64,000 bases of DNA, taken from Bacteroidales bacterium (GTDB lineage: Bacteria > Bacteroidota > Bacteroidia > Bacteroidales > WCHB1-69). How positions within the stretch are numbered: the stretch's first letter is position 1; each line of letters starts with the position of its first letter. The position numbers and the translations under genes were made by a program. Under the pieces are notes generated by a model, which was not told the DNA's origin, made no database searches, and worked only from the letters and a program-made list of their open reading frames with translations. Location: contig JAFPXF010000026.1 in assembly GCA_017394765.1 (NCBI GenBank), forward strand, positions 1 to 64,000. Direction: 5' to 3'. Shown one piece after another: positions 47,377 to 54,985 of the stretch.

Positions 47377-47732
47377 ACCAGTACTATTGCTTCGTCCATA
47401 ACATTTTTATAGAAAGGAGTGAAATTTTTCTGTTTCCATTCTTCTTTAGTTTGGATAATGGTATTCACATTTTGTCCGTGACTCCAGAAAAGCATATTCA
47501 AGGGATAACCGACATTGTCGTAATCCTCCCAGGTGGAACGTCCTTCGCGGTTCAACAGTACCAGCAAATCCCAATCAGAGTCGGGACGATGTGTGCCACG
47601 GGCTCTGGAACCGAACAGCAATACACTCGCACCTGCGGGCAGCAGTGCGATGATGTCCCGCTTGAGAGTGTCCAGCATCGTCTCTTGAGCCATAACCGTT
47701 TGATCACCAGTTGTAACGTTCATTTTTTCCAC
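47373..47732 (-). CDS. MNT-type minimal nucleotidyltransferase (antitoxin)
   Basis: 119 residues; the start may be Met1, Met4 or Met14. GSRARG (41-46) followed by DSDWD (Asp53 and Asp55) is the catalytic signature of the minimal nucleotidyltransferase family. In MNT-HEPN toxin-antitoxin modules this protein adenylylates or otherwise silences the HEPN ribonuclease encoded directly downstream. Here the ATGA overlap with the HEPN remnant confirms the original pairing. The catalytic residues look intact although its partner is destroyed. AT-rich, with its own promoter box, between thyA and pgk. Confidence 0.88.
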   Translation of the reverse strand: MEKMNVTTGDQTVMAQETMLDTLKRDIIALLPAGASVLLFGSRARGTHRPDSDWDLLVLLNREGRSTWEDYDNVGYPLNMLFWSHGQNVNTIIQTKEEWKQKNFTPFYKNVMDEAIVLV

Positions 47733-47746
47733 TTAAAAACATTTCG

Positions 47747-47754
47747 CAAAAATA
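47747..47754 (-). promoter_or_regulatory. Promoter -7 box TATTTTTG of the MNT gene
   Basis: TAnnTTTG match 15 bases before the longest possible MNT start, which favours a start at the second or third Met. Confidence 0.45.
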
Positions 47755-47828
47755 CACAATAATTTCAATCATTCGGAAAAAAGATGTAGTAATTGAAAAA
47801 ACACCAGATCACCATCTTCCTTACGTTT

Positions 47829-48635
47829 CTACTTTTCGGGCAAGGGTATAGCACTTTCGCCTTTTGTGAGGCTTTTGGCATTTTGCGAGGACACAATCGA
47901 ATGACCGAGTTCCTTTTCAATCACTTTGCGGGCACCACGTGCTGCTTTTCCTCCACGTTTCGCGATACCTGCACTTTCTGTGAACCCATTGGGATTCTCT
48001 TGCTTTGAAAGTTCCGTCGTGGTAGCTTCGGCCAACATATTAACAGCAATTTCGAGGTCGGTCATATTATCACGGAGATTCTCCTTTTTCAGTCCTTTGA
48101 ATTGTTTGTATTCTTTAGCGGAAAAACCACTCCATTGTCTGTAAATAATGTCCGTCAGGGTGGCGAATTGTTGCCCCTCTTCCACTCCAGCCCGTTTCCA
48201 TTCGTCAGTCAAATGTTTGCGCACCTCTATGGTTTTGATTCGCTGATTAATCCAGGATTCCGAATATCCAAGTCGTTGGTAGTCGGCAATCGCTTGGTTG
48301 ATGGAGAGTTCCGGATCTTGCAGTTGGTCAATGCGCTGGCTCGCCACTTGTGCAATCCATTGCTTGAACGGTTCTGCCTTAGGCGAAGGTATGGATTGGA
48401 TTATTCGAAGAAGTTGCTCTGTATCAGCCACATCGGTGTTATATCTTTTTCCATCAGAAGCGATTAGTTTCAGTTGGTTACAATTTGTAACCGACTCTTT
48501 TCCTTCTTTGATTAGCCGATGTTTCAGGACTTTCCAATAATTTCTCGGGTTAGTGCTGTCGGTAAGTGCCTCCACTACGTCAACCACAGAGAAATACCAT
48601 TTTTCCGTTTCGTTGTCCCAAGCGGTACGGACCAA
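47829..48635 (-). pseudogene. BRO/antirepressor-type protein, 5' end truncated
   Basis: About 268 codons are open, but no ATG or GTG is available at the 5' end: the frame opens TTG-GTC (LVRTAWDNETEKWYF) and a TAA stands nine codons upstream. Relatives begin with a further 10-15 residues ('...IxLFEDxKVRTAWD'), so the start has been lost or the gene uses TTG. The Bro-N part is clear (WYFSVVDVVEALT, VTNCNQLKLIASDGKRYNTDVAD, IQSIPSPKAEPFKQW), as is the conserved C-terminal part (FKGLKKENLRDNMTDLE, GKAARGARKVIEKELG). Such proteins resemble phage antirepressors but are often found alone in bacterial chromosomes. No other phage genes are present. Confidence 0.7.
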
Positions 48636-48682
48636 GATAATCTTACTTTATGCAAAATAATGTTTAGTAAGGATATTTTGTG

Positions 48683-48690
48683 TAATTTTG
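48683..48690 (+). promoter_or_regulatory. Promoter -7 box TAATTTTG of pgk
   Basis: TAnnTTTG match 43 bases before the pgk ATG. It abuts the truncated 5' end of the BRO gene on the other strand. Confidence 0.5.
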
Positions 48691-48733
48691 CAGCCTTGAA
48701 TATGATTGTATAATTTTATAAAACATAATCACA

Positions 48734-49927
48734 ATGAAATCAATAGACTCATTTAATTTTGCAAACCAGAAGGCCCTTATCCGTGTGGACTACAACGTCC
48801 CCTTGGACGATAATTTCAATGTGACCGACGTCACCCGCATTGTGCGCACGAAAGAGACCGTTTCCAAAATACTGAACGATGGTGGCACCATCATCCTGAT
48901 GTCGCACCTCGGCCGCCCGAAAGGCGAGGCCAACGACAAGTATTCGTTGCGCCACATCGTGGGCAAGGTGTCCGAAATATTAGGCCAGGAGGTCGTTTTT
49001 GCCGGCGACGTGCTGGATCCGAAAACGGCAGATGTCATTGCCGGTCTGAAGCCCGGTTCCATCGCCTTGTTGGAGAACCTCCGTTTCCACGCCGAGGAGG
49101 AGATGGGCGACCCCGACTTTGCCAAGGCCATTGCACGCCTGGGTGATGTCTATGTGAACGACGCATTCGGCACGGCGCACCGCGAGCACGCCTCCACGGC
49201 CACTATCGCCCGCTGTTTCCCGGGCAAGGCCTTCGCCGGCTATTTGCTTTACAACGAGGTGATGAGCCTCGAAACCGTGCTCAACGGCGGCGAAAAGCCC
49301 TTCACAGCCATTATCGGCGGCTCCAAAGTGTCCACCAAGATCAACATCATCACCAATCTGCTGCCCAAGGTCGATAACCTCATTGTGGGCGGTGGCCTGA
49401 GCTACACCTTCCTCGCCGCCATGGGCTACACCATCGGCAACTCGCTCTTCGAGCCCGACATGCTGCCCGTGGCCAAGGAGATCCTCGACCAGGTGAAGGC
49501 CTCCGGCAAGAACTTCTACTGCCGTCTCGACACCATCTGCGGCGACAAGTTCGGAGACGATGCCAACATCCTTGTCACCGAGGACAATAACATCCCCGAC
49601 AACTGGGAAGGCCTTGACATCGGTCCGAAGACCCAGAAGAGCTTCGCCCAGGTGCTACGCGACTCCAAGACCATCCTCTGGAACGGTCCTGTCGGCGTGT
49701 TCGAGCTGGAGAAGTTCAGCAAGGGCACCAAGGCCGTGGCCATCAGTGTGGCCGCCTCCACCCTCGCAGGCGCCTACTCCGTCATCGGCGGCGGCGACTC
49801 CATCGCGGCCATCAACAAATACGACCTCGGCGACTTCGTCTCCTACATCAGCACTGGCGGCGGCGCCATGCTTGAATATCTCGAAGGCAAAGAACTCCCG
49901 GGTGTCAAGGCTTTGAACGAAAATTAA
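48734..49927 (+). CDS. pgk: Phosphoglycerate kinase
   Basis: 397 residues, the bacterial standard. Pgk transfers the 1-phosphate of 1,3-bisphosphoglycerate to ADP in glycolysis. ALIRVDYNVPLDD, MSHLGRPKGEANDKYSL, LLENLRFHAEEE and VNDAFGTAHREHAST form the N-lobe substrate site. IIGGSKVSTKI, TILWNGPVGVFELEKFSKGTKAVA and the C-terminal VIGGGDSIAAI with STGGGAMLEYLEGKELPGV form the nucleotide lobe and hinge. It is monocistronic, followed by two palindromes. Confidence 0.98.
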   Translation: MKSIDSFNFANQKALIRVDYNVPLDDNFNVTDVTRIVRTKETVSKILNDGGTIILMSHLGRPKGEANDKYSLRHIVGKVSEILGQEVVFAGDVLDPKTADVIAGLKPGSIALLENLRFHAEEEMGDPDFAKAIARLGDVYVNDAFGTAHREHASTATIARCFPGKAFAGYLLYNEVMSLETVLNGGEKPFTAIIGGSKVSTKINIITNLLPKVDNLIVGGGLSYTFLAAMGYTIGNSLFEPDMLPVAKEILDQVKASGKNFYCRLDTICGDKFGDDANILVTEDNNIPDNWEGLDIGPKTQKSFAQVLRDSKTILWNGPVGVFELEKFSKGTKAVAISVAASTLAGAYSVIGGGDSIAAINKYDLGDFVSYISTGGGAMLEYLEGKELPGVKALNEN

Positions 49928-49950
49928 TACCGCATACACAATATTGCCAA

Positions 49951-49979
49951 TGTGGGGACGTTTCAAAAACGTCTCCACA
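49951..49979. repeat. Palindromic repeat after pgk, G(G/A)GACG type
   Basis: TGTGGGGACGTTT (49951-49963) pairs with AAACGTCTCCACA (49967-49979) with one G-T pair and a 3-base loop. It shares the GGACG/CGTCxC core with the GTAGAG family. It lies 23 bases after the pgk stop and may end that transcript, though no U-run follows. Confidence 0.75.
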
Positions 49980-50001
49980 TCAGATGCAACACACCGGTCA
50001 A

Positions 50002-50009
50002 TACATTTG
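50002..50009 (+). promoter_or_regulatory. Promoter -7 box TACATTTG of manC
   Basis: TAnnTTTG match 60 bases before the manC ATG. It supports the short manC start and rejects the 42-codon extension that would read through the upstream palindrome. Confidence 0.5.
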
Positions 50010-50024
50010 ATGCGGATCAATATG

Positions 50025-50048
50025 GACGCAGCACACTGCGTCTCTATA
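50025..50048. repeat. Palindromic repeat in the manC leader
   Basis: GACGCAG (50025-50031), loop CACA, CTGCGTC (50036-50042), followed by TCTATA. The right arm CGTCTCTAtA matches the CGTCTCTAC end of the copy at 51197. It would lie in the 5' untranslated leader of manC. Confidence 0.65.
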
Positions 50049-50069
50049 ATAACAAACAACAAAACAATC

Positions 50070-51164
50070 ATGGTAAATCCCAATTATTACTGTGTCATTA
50101 TGGCCGGCGGCGTAGGATCCCGCTTTTGGCCACTTAGCAACAGCACCACCCCGAAACAGTTCCTCGACATTCTCGGCGAGGGGCAGACCCTCATCCAGAA
50201 AACATACCAGCGCTTTACCAAAATCTGCCCGCCTGAAAACATTTACATCGTCACCAGCAAGGCCTATCAGGATATCACCAAACAACAATTGCCGGAGCTG
50301 AACGACGAACAGATCATCCTGGAACCTTATCGCCGCAACACGGCACCGTGTATCGCATACGCCAATCACAAAATCAAGACCCATAACCCGAACGCTACCA
50401 TTGTTGTTGCCCCCTCCGACCATGTGATTCTCAAGGAGGATATCTTCGTCTCTGTCATTGAAGAAGGTCTCAAAGCCGCCACTGACAACGACTGGCTGCT
50501 CACTATCGGTATCCGCCCCTCCTCGCCCAACACAGGCTATGGCTATATCCAGTACGATGAAGACAAACCATACGCCAGGAACAACTCCATCTACGATGTG
50601 AAAACCTTCACCGAAAAGCCGGAATTGGAAATGGCCAAGAGCTTCATCGAAAGCGGCGACTTCCTCTGGAACGCCGGCATCTTCATGTGGTCCCTTCCCT
50701 CTATCCAAAAGGCCTTCGAGAATTTCCTGCCTGAAATAGAATCCCTTTTCCAACAGGGTGAAGGATTATACAACACCGACCGGGAGGAGGATTTTATCGA
50801 CCAGATCTACCAAGTCTGCAAGAAGATTTCGGTGGACTATGGCATCATGGAGAAGGCCAGAAATGTCAAGGTATATGCCACCGACTTCGGCTGGTCGGAT
50901 CTCGGCACTTGGGGATCCCTGTATGAATTGCGCAAGAAAGACGCCAACAAGAATGTCATTTCCGGAAATCATGTCAAAGTATATGACACCAACAAGTGCA
51001 TCGTGAACGTTCCCAAAAACAAAGTTGTGGTCATCCAAGGTCTGGAAGATTACATTGTGGTGGAGAACAACGATGTGCTTCTCATTTGCAAGAAATCCGA
51101 AGAGCAGCAGATCCGCCAATATGTGGCCGATGTGCAGGTGGATTTTGGCAACAAATATGTATAG
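50070..51164 (+). CDS. manC: Mannose-1-phosphate guanylyltransferase
   Basis: 364 residues from MVNPNYYCVIMAGG. It makes GDP-mannose from GTP and mannose-1-phosphate. The nucleotidyltransferase signature GGVGSRFWPLSNSTTPKQFL is at residues ~14-33. EPYRRNTAPCIAYA and VAPSDHVI follow, then NTGYGYIQYD, VKTFTEKPELE, NAGIFMWS and DFGWSDLGTWGSLYE in order. The C-terminal isomerase domain of two-domain ManC/AlgA proteins is absent, so it is a GTase only. GDP-mannose would feed polysaccharide, glycan or fucose synthesis. Its last codons overlap the proposed start of the TonB receptor gene by 8 bases. Confidence 0.94.
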   Translation: MVNPNYYCVIMAGGVGSRFWPLSNSTTPKQFLDILGEGQTLIQKTYQRFTKICPPENIYIVTSKAYQDITKQQLPELNDEQIILEPYRRNTAPCIAYANHKIKTHNPNATIVVAPSDHVILKEDIFVSVIEEGLKAATDNDWLLTIGIRPSSPNTGYGYIQYDEDKPYARNNSIYDVKTFTEKPELEMAKSFIESGDFLWNAGIFMWSLPSIQKAFENFLPEIESLFQQGEGLYNTDREEDFIDQIYQVCKKISVDYGIMEKARNVKVYATDFGWSDLGTWGSLYELRKKDANKNVISGNHVKVYDTNKCIVNVPKNKVVVIQGLEDYIVVENNDVLLICKKSEEQQIRQYVADVQVDFGNKYV

Positions 51165-53256
51165 GGACATCTGGCAAACCTCATCCGACATCCATCGTAG
51201 AGACGTGCCATGGTGCGTCTCTACATTTGTGTTGTGGTGTGTCATGATCTCTTTTTTCGCTCCCCTATCGGCGCAAGAGAACGACACCACCCAGCAGCAA
51301 CGTCTCCAAGAGGTGATCATTGCCGCGGAGCAGCCCGTGCGCATCGCGGCAGATGCCGCGACCGTACAGCAGCTTACGGCCAAACAGTTGAAAATGTTGC
51401 CCTCGTTGCAGCTCTCTGACGCTCTCAAGTATATGTCGGGCGTGGTGGTGAAGGACTACGGCGGAACCGGTGGCATGAAGACTGTCTCGGTGCGCGGTCT
51501 CGGCTCCCAGCATACCGGCGTGATTTACGATGGCATCCCCCTCACCGACTGCCAGACCGGCCAGATAGACCTCGGCAAGCTCTCCCTCGACAACGTCCGA
51601 TCCATCGTCCTGGAAATCGGCATGAGCTCCGGCATATTTGTGCCCGCACGTCTGTTTTCATACAGCAATATATTAAAAATCAACACACTGTCAAGAATCC
51701 CCAACAAGCCTTTCGGGGTAAAGGTGGGTTTTACCGCCGGTTCATACGGTTTGTATAGCCCGCAAATTTTTTTGGAAAACCTCCTCAAAAGCCGCAAGCG
51801 GGAGGACCGTTTCTTCGTATGGAACGTCTCCGCCTCCTTTCTCACCTCCAAGGGCAACTATCCCTTTGTACTGCACTATGGCGGGATTACAGACAGTGTC
51901 TCCCATGAGCGGCGGCAGAACTCCGACGTCTCCGTCTGGAACGCCGAGGCCAACATGCGGTTCCAAATTAACCGCAAGCAACATCTGACCTTCAAGTGGT
52001 ATTATTATGACTCGGAGCGCGGCCTGCCTTCCGCCACCACGTTTTACAACCTCAACTCCTCACAGCGATTGTGGAACCGCAACACTTTCGGGCAACTCAG
52101 CTACTGCAACTTCTTCAACACCCACTGGGCCTACCAACTCAACGCCAAGTTCAACTACGACCACACACACTACCTCGACACCACATACAACAATACAGCG
52201 GGGCGGCTGGAGAACGACTACAGGCAGACCGAAAGCTACCTCTCCAACACCGTGATGTACACGTTACCCTTCACCGACAAAAAGGGACGCGACCAATGGC
52301 TGCAAATCGCACTCTCCCACGATGTTTTTCACAATTTTTTGAAGTCCAACGCACTTAACTACGATGATCCTTCGCGCATCACCTCTTTGGCGGCACTCTC
52401 GCTGCTCTACAAGGGTCGGATGGTGAAGGTCCACGGCAACCTGCTGTTCACTGCCGTACACGACTGGGCGCAGGGGACTGTCGGGGACAACTTTTTCCAC
52501 CTCTCCCCGACGGTGGGCGTGGCGGTGGCAGCCACCAAAAGCCTTTCTTTCAGAGCATTCTACAAAAACATATTTCGCATGCCCACCTTCAATGACCTCT
52601 ACTACCGCGAAGTGGGCAACCTCAATCTCAACCCTGAGAAGACCCGGCAGTGGGATGTCGGCGCCGTATATAACCGCGACAACCTTGCGCACGGGCGCGT
52701 GGCGCTCGCCGCCTCCGTGGACGGCTATTTCAACATCGTGAAGGACAAGATTGTGGCCTTCCCCGCAGGCAACCTCTTCTCGTGGACTATGATGAACTAC
52801 GGAAAGGTGTTCATCGGGGGCGCTGAGGTCAACGCCAACGTGCAGTACCAGTTCGCCAAGGGCTTTTTCCTGCGCGTCAACGGCAACTGCACCTACCAAA
52901 AAGCCGTCGATCGGACCAACCCGACGGACAAAACCTACAACCACCAGATTCCCTACACGCCGGTCTGGTCGGGCTCCACAGGCGTGAGTGTGGAACTGCC
53001 GTGGATCACCTTCTCGTACTCGTTGTTGCTGGCGGGTGAGCGCTATGCCTTGGGACAGAACATCCCCATCAACCGCGTGGCCGGCTATGCGGACCACAGT
53101 GTCACCATCGGGCACCAATACAAAATCAAGAACACCCCAAACACCATCGGGTTCAAATGCGAGTTTCTTAACCTCGCCAACAAGAACTACGAGATCATCC
53201 GCAATTATCCCATGCAGGGGTTCGGATTCCGGGTGAAGGTGTTTTATGAATATTAG
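51157..53256 (+). CDS. TonB-dependent outer-membrane receptor
   Basis: 699 residues if the start is ATG 51157, inside the end of manC. The only later ATG (51235) leaves an 11-residue leader without positive charges, so the upstream start is preferred; it gives a signal peptide with RR near residue 14 and a cut after PLSAQ (~40). The plug domain follows: a divergent TonB-box region (EVIIAAEQPV), LKMLPSLQLSDALKYMSGVVVKDYG, MKTVSVRGLGSQHTGVIYDGIPL. The ~22-strand barrel ends GFRVKVFYEY with a terminal aromatic. No CarboxypepD-like N-domain or SusD partner is present, so a BtuB- or siderophore-type receptor is likelier than a polysaccharide one. The signal-peptide region contains a palindromic repeat. 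Confidence 0.88.
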   Translation: MYRDIWQTSSDIHRRDVPWCVSTFVLWCVMISFFAPLSAQENDTTQQQRLQEVIIAAEQPVRIAADAATVQQLTAKQLKMLPSLQLSDALKYMSGVVVKDYGGTGGMKTVSVRGLGSQHTGVIYDGIPLTDCQTGQIDLGKLSLDNVRSIVLEIGMSSGIFVPARLFSYSNILKINTLSRIPNKPFGVKVGFTAGSYGLYSPQIFLENLLKSRKREDRFFVWNVSASFLTSKGNYPFVLHYGGITDSVSHERRQNSDVSVWNAEANMRFQINRKQHLTFKWYYYDSERGLPSATTFYNLNSSQRLWNRNTFGQLSYCNFFNTHWAYQLNAKFNYDHTHYLDTTYNNTAGRLENDYRQTESYLSNTVMYTLPFTDKKGRDQWLQIALSHDVFHNFLKSNALNYDDPSRITSLAALSLLYKGRMVKVHGNLLFTAVHDWAQGTVGDNFFHLSPTVGVAVAATKSLSFRAFYKNIFRMPTFNDLYYREVGNLNLNPEKTRQWDVGAVYNRDNLAHGRVALAASVDGYFNIVKDKIVAFPAGNLFSWTMMNYGKVFIGGAEVNANVQYQFAKGFFLRVNGNCTYQKAVDRTNPTDKTYNHQIPYTPVWSGSTGVSVELPWITFSYSLLLAGERYALGQNIPINRVAGYADHSVTIGHQYKIKNTPNTIGFKCEFLNLANKNYEIIRNYPMQGFGFRVKVFYEY
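51197..51224. repeat. GTAGAG-type palindrome inside the receptor signal-peptide region
   Basis: GTAGAGACG (51197-51205), 10-base CCATGG-centred loop, CGTCTCTAC (51216-51224). In the receptor frame, 51196-51225 reads RRDVPWCVST, so the repeat supplies the positive charges and the first part of the hydrophobic stretch. Confidence 0.85.
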
Positions 53257-53281
53257 TTTGTGCCAGGGGAACAACTGTTTT

Positions 53282-53312
53282 TTTGTCCCTATTTTCTTTT
53301 TTACTACTTTTG
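53282..53312 (+). promoter_or_regulatory. Complete Bacteroidota promoter for the first C69 dipeptidase
   Basis: TTTG (53282-53285), 19-base spacer, TACTTTTG (53305-53312); ATG at 53332. Both boxes and spacing agree with the Bacteroides consensus. Confidence 0.75.
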
Positions 53313-53331
53313 CAGCTTTAAAATTCCGCGT

Positions 53332-54933
53332 ATGAAAATCAAATCCCTTCTGCTTGCATTCGGCATCATTTGCCTCGTTTTTCACTCACACGGTCAAGAG
53401 ACCGAACTGGTGGGTGCCAATTGCACCTCCATCATGGTAGGCTGCAAGGCCACCACAGACGGTTCCGTGATCACCTCGCACACCTGCGACAGCAAGTACC
53501 GCACTTGGGTGACCATGGAGCCTGCCGCCGACCATAAGCCCGGCGCCATGCACAAGGTCTATAAGGGCACGATGCACACTGAAACGCCCAAAAGCATGGA
53601 GGGCCTGACCCTTGCGGGCGAGATTCCCGAGGCGGCGCACACCTACGCCTACATGAACACTGCCTACCCTTGTCTCAACGAAAAACAGCTGGCCATCGGC
53701 GAGAGCACCTTCTCTGGTCCTGACACCTTGGTGAACGAGAAGGGCATGTTTCTCATCGAGGAGCTGGAGCGGGTGGCTCTGCAACGCTGCGACAACGCCC
53801 GCGATGCCATCCGTCTCATTGGAGAGCTTATCGCCCAATATGGTTACGGCGACGGCGGCGAGTGCATCACCATCGCCGACAAGAAAGAGGTTTGGCAGAT
53901 GGAGATCCTCGGCGAGGGTCCCGACAAGATCGGCGGCATCTGGGTTGCGCAACGTGTGCCCGACAACGAGGTCGCCGTCAGCTGCAACGTGCCCCGTATC
54001 GGCAAATTGGACCGCAAGAACAAAAACTACTTCCTCTGCTCCGACAACATCGAGCAAGTGGCCCGGAAATACGGTCTGTGGGACGGCAAGGGTGACTTTG
54101 TTTGGTACAAGGCATTCCCCTCCTCCTACAGCAACGGAAAGAACTTCAAGGAGCGCGAGTGGTACATCTTCAACGAACTGGCACCCTCGCTCCACCTTGC
54201 CCTCGACGCTGAAGAGCTGCCCTTCTCCATCAAGCCCGACAAGAAGGTGGATGTGCGCAAGGTGATGGAGCTCTTCCGCGCTAACTATGAGGGTTCTCCC
54301 GAACTGGACCAGACACAGAACCTGCTCTATCCGCGCACGCGCAAAATCGATGGCAACCTTGTCACCGACACGGTGGTTTGCCCCAATGCCAATCCGTGGA
54401 TGGATGGCAACGAGCGGGCCATGTACAACCTGCTCAAGCCCGGCACTGTAACGTTCTACCGCGGTGTGGCCATGTCATGGTGCTCCTATTCGTTCATCAC
54501 CCAATGCCGCAGCTGGTTGCCCGATGAGATCGGTGCACTCTGTTGGTTCTCCTTGGAAAATCCCGGACAGAGTCCGCGCATCCCCGTCTATGCGGGTGCC
54601 ACCAAGATGCCTGCCGGCTTCGACATCTGCGGACACTTCCGCTACAACGAGAACGCTGCCCTGTGGCACTACCGCAAGGCCAACAAGCTGGGCCAGGTGA
54701 GATGGGGACGGACCAAAACGATGTTCTATGACAACATCCTCCGCTATGAAGAGAAAGCCATGGAGGAGTTGCCCGCTCTCGAGAAAAAGGTGGCCGACCT
54801 GCTGAAAGATGGCAAAAAGCAAGATGCGCAGAAGCTTCTCAACCAATACACCTCCGACTTTGCCGGCGCCACACGACAAACCTGGCAGGAGATGGAGGCA
54901 AAGATGTGGGAGACTTTCTGGACGGGATTTTAG
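53332..54933 (+). CDS. C69 family dipeptidase (PepD-like), copy 1
   Basis: 533 residues from MKIKSLLLAFG; the longer frame crosses the promoter. The signal peptide ends HSHGQ, placing it in the periplasm or outside. The peptidase C69/U34 Ntn-hydrolase domain starts with the nucleophile Cys31 in GANCTSIMVG. This is followed by ATTDGSVITSHTCDS, NEKQLAIGESTFSG and GECITIADKKEVWQMEILGEGPDKIGGIWVAQRVPDNEVAVSCN, all family signatures. In many members the Cys is exposed by removal of a propeptide; here the signal peptide would leave only about nine residues before it. It probably cleaves dipeptides with broad specificity. It converges with a paralogue (copy 2). Confidence 0.92.
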   Translation: MKIKSLLLAFGIICLVFHSHGQETELVGANCTSIMVGCKATTDGSVITSHTCDSKYRTWVTMEPAADHKPGAMHKVYKGTMHTETPKSMEGLTLAGEIPEAAHTYAYMNTAYPCLNEKQLAIGESTFSGPDTLVNEKGMFLIEELERVALQRCDNARDAIRLIGELIAQYGYGDGGECITIADKKEVWQMEILGEGPDKIGGIWVAQRVPDNEVAVSCNVPRIGKLDRKNKNYFLCSDNIEQVARKYGLWDGKGDFVWYKAFPSSYSNGKNFKEREWYIFNELAPSLHLALDAEELPFSIKPDKKVDVRKVMELFRANYEGSPELDQTQNLLYPRTRKIDGNLVTDTVVCPNANPWMDGNERAMYNLLKPGTVTFYRGVAMSWCSYSFITQCRSWLPDEIGALCWFSLENPGQSPRIPVYAGATKMPAGFDICGHFRYNENAALWHYRKANKLGQVRWGRTKTMFYDNILRYEEKAMEELPALEKKVADLLKDGKKQDAQKLLNQYTSDFAGATRQTWQEMEAKMWETFWTGF

Positions 54934-54934
54934 G

Positions 54935-54983
54935 CGGTTGGTAGTTGGAGAACGAAGACTAAAGACCAATAGCCAACCACCTC
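54935..54983. repeat. Heptamer tract with hairpin potential between the two C69 genes
   Basis: CGGTTGG, TAGTTGG, AGAACGA, AGACTAA, AGACCAA, TAGCCAA, CCACCTC run in 7-base register from 2 bases after the copy 1 stop. GGTTGG (54936-54941) can pair with CCAACC (54973-54978), so it may end both convergent transcripts. Confidence 0.6.
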
Positions 54984-54985
54984 TC

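Noticed and set aside
47206..48700. Prophage remnant because of the BRO-type gene
   Set aside because: No other phage genes, integrase or att repeats visible; solitary BRO-type genes are common outside prophages.
49944..50069. 42-codon N-terminal extension of manC
   Set aside because: It translates the palindromes and promoter; the family starts at MVNPNYYCVIMAGG (50070).
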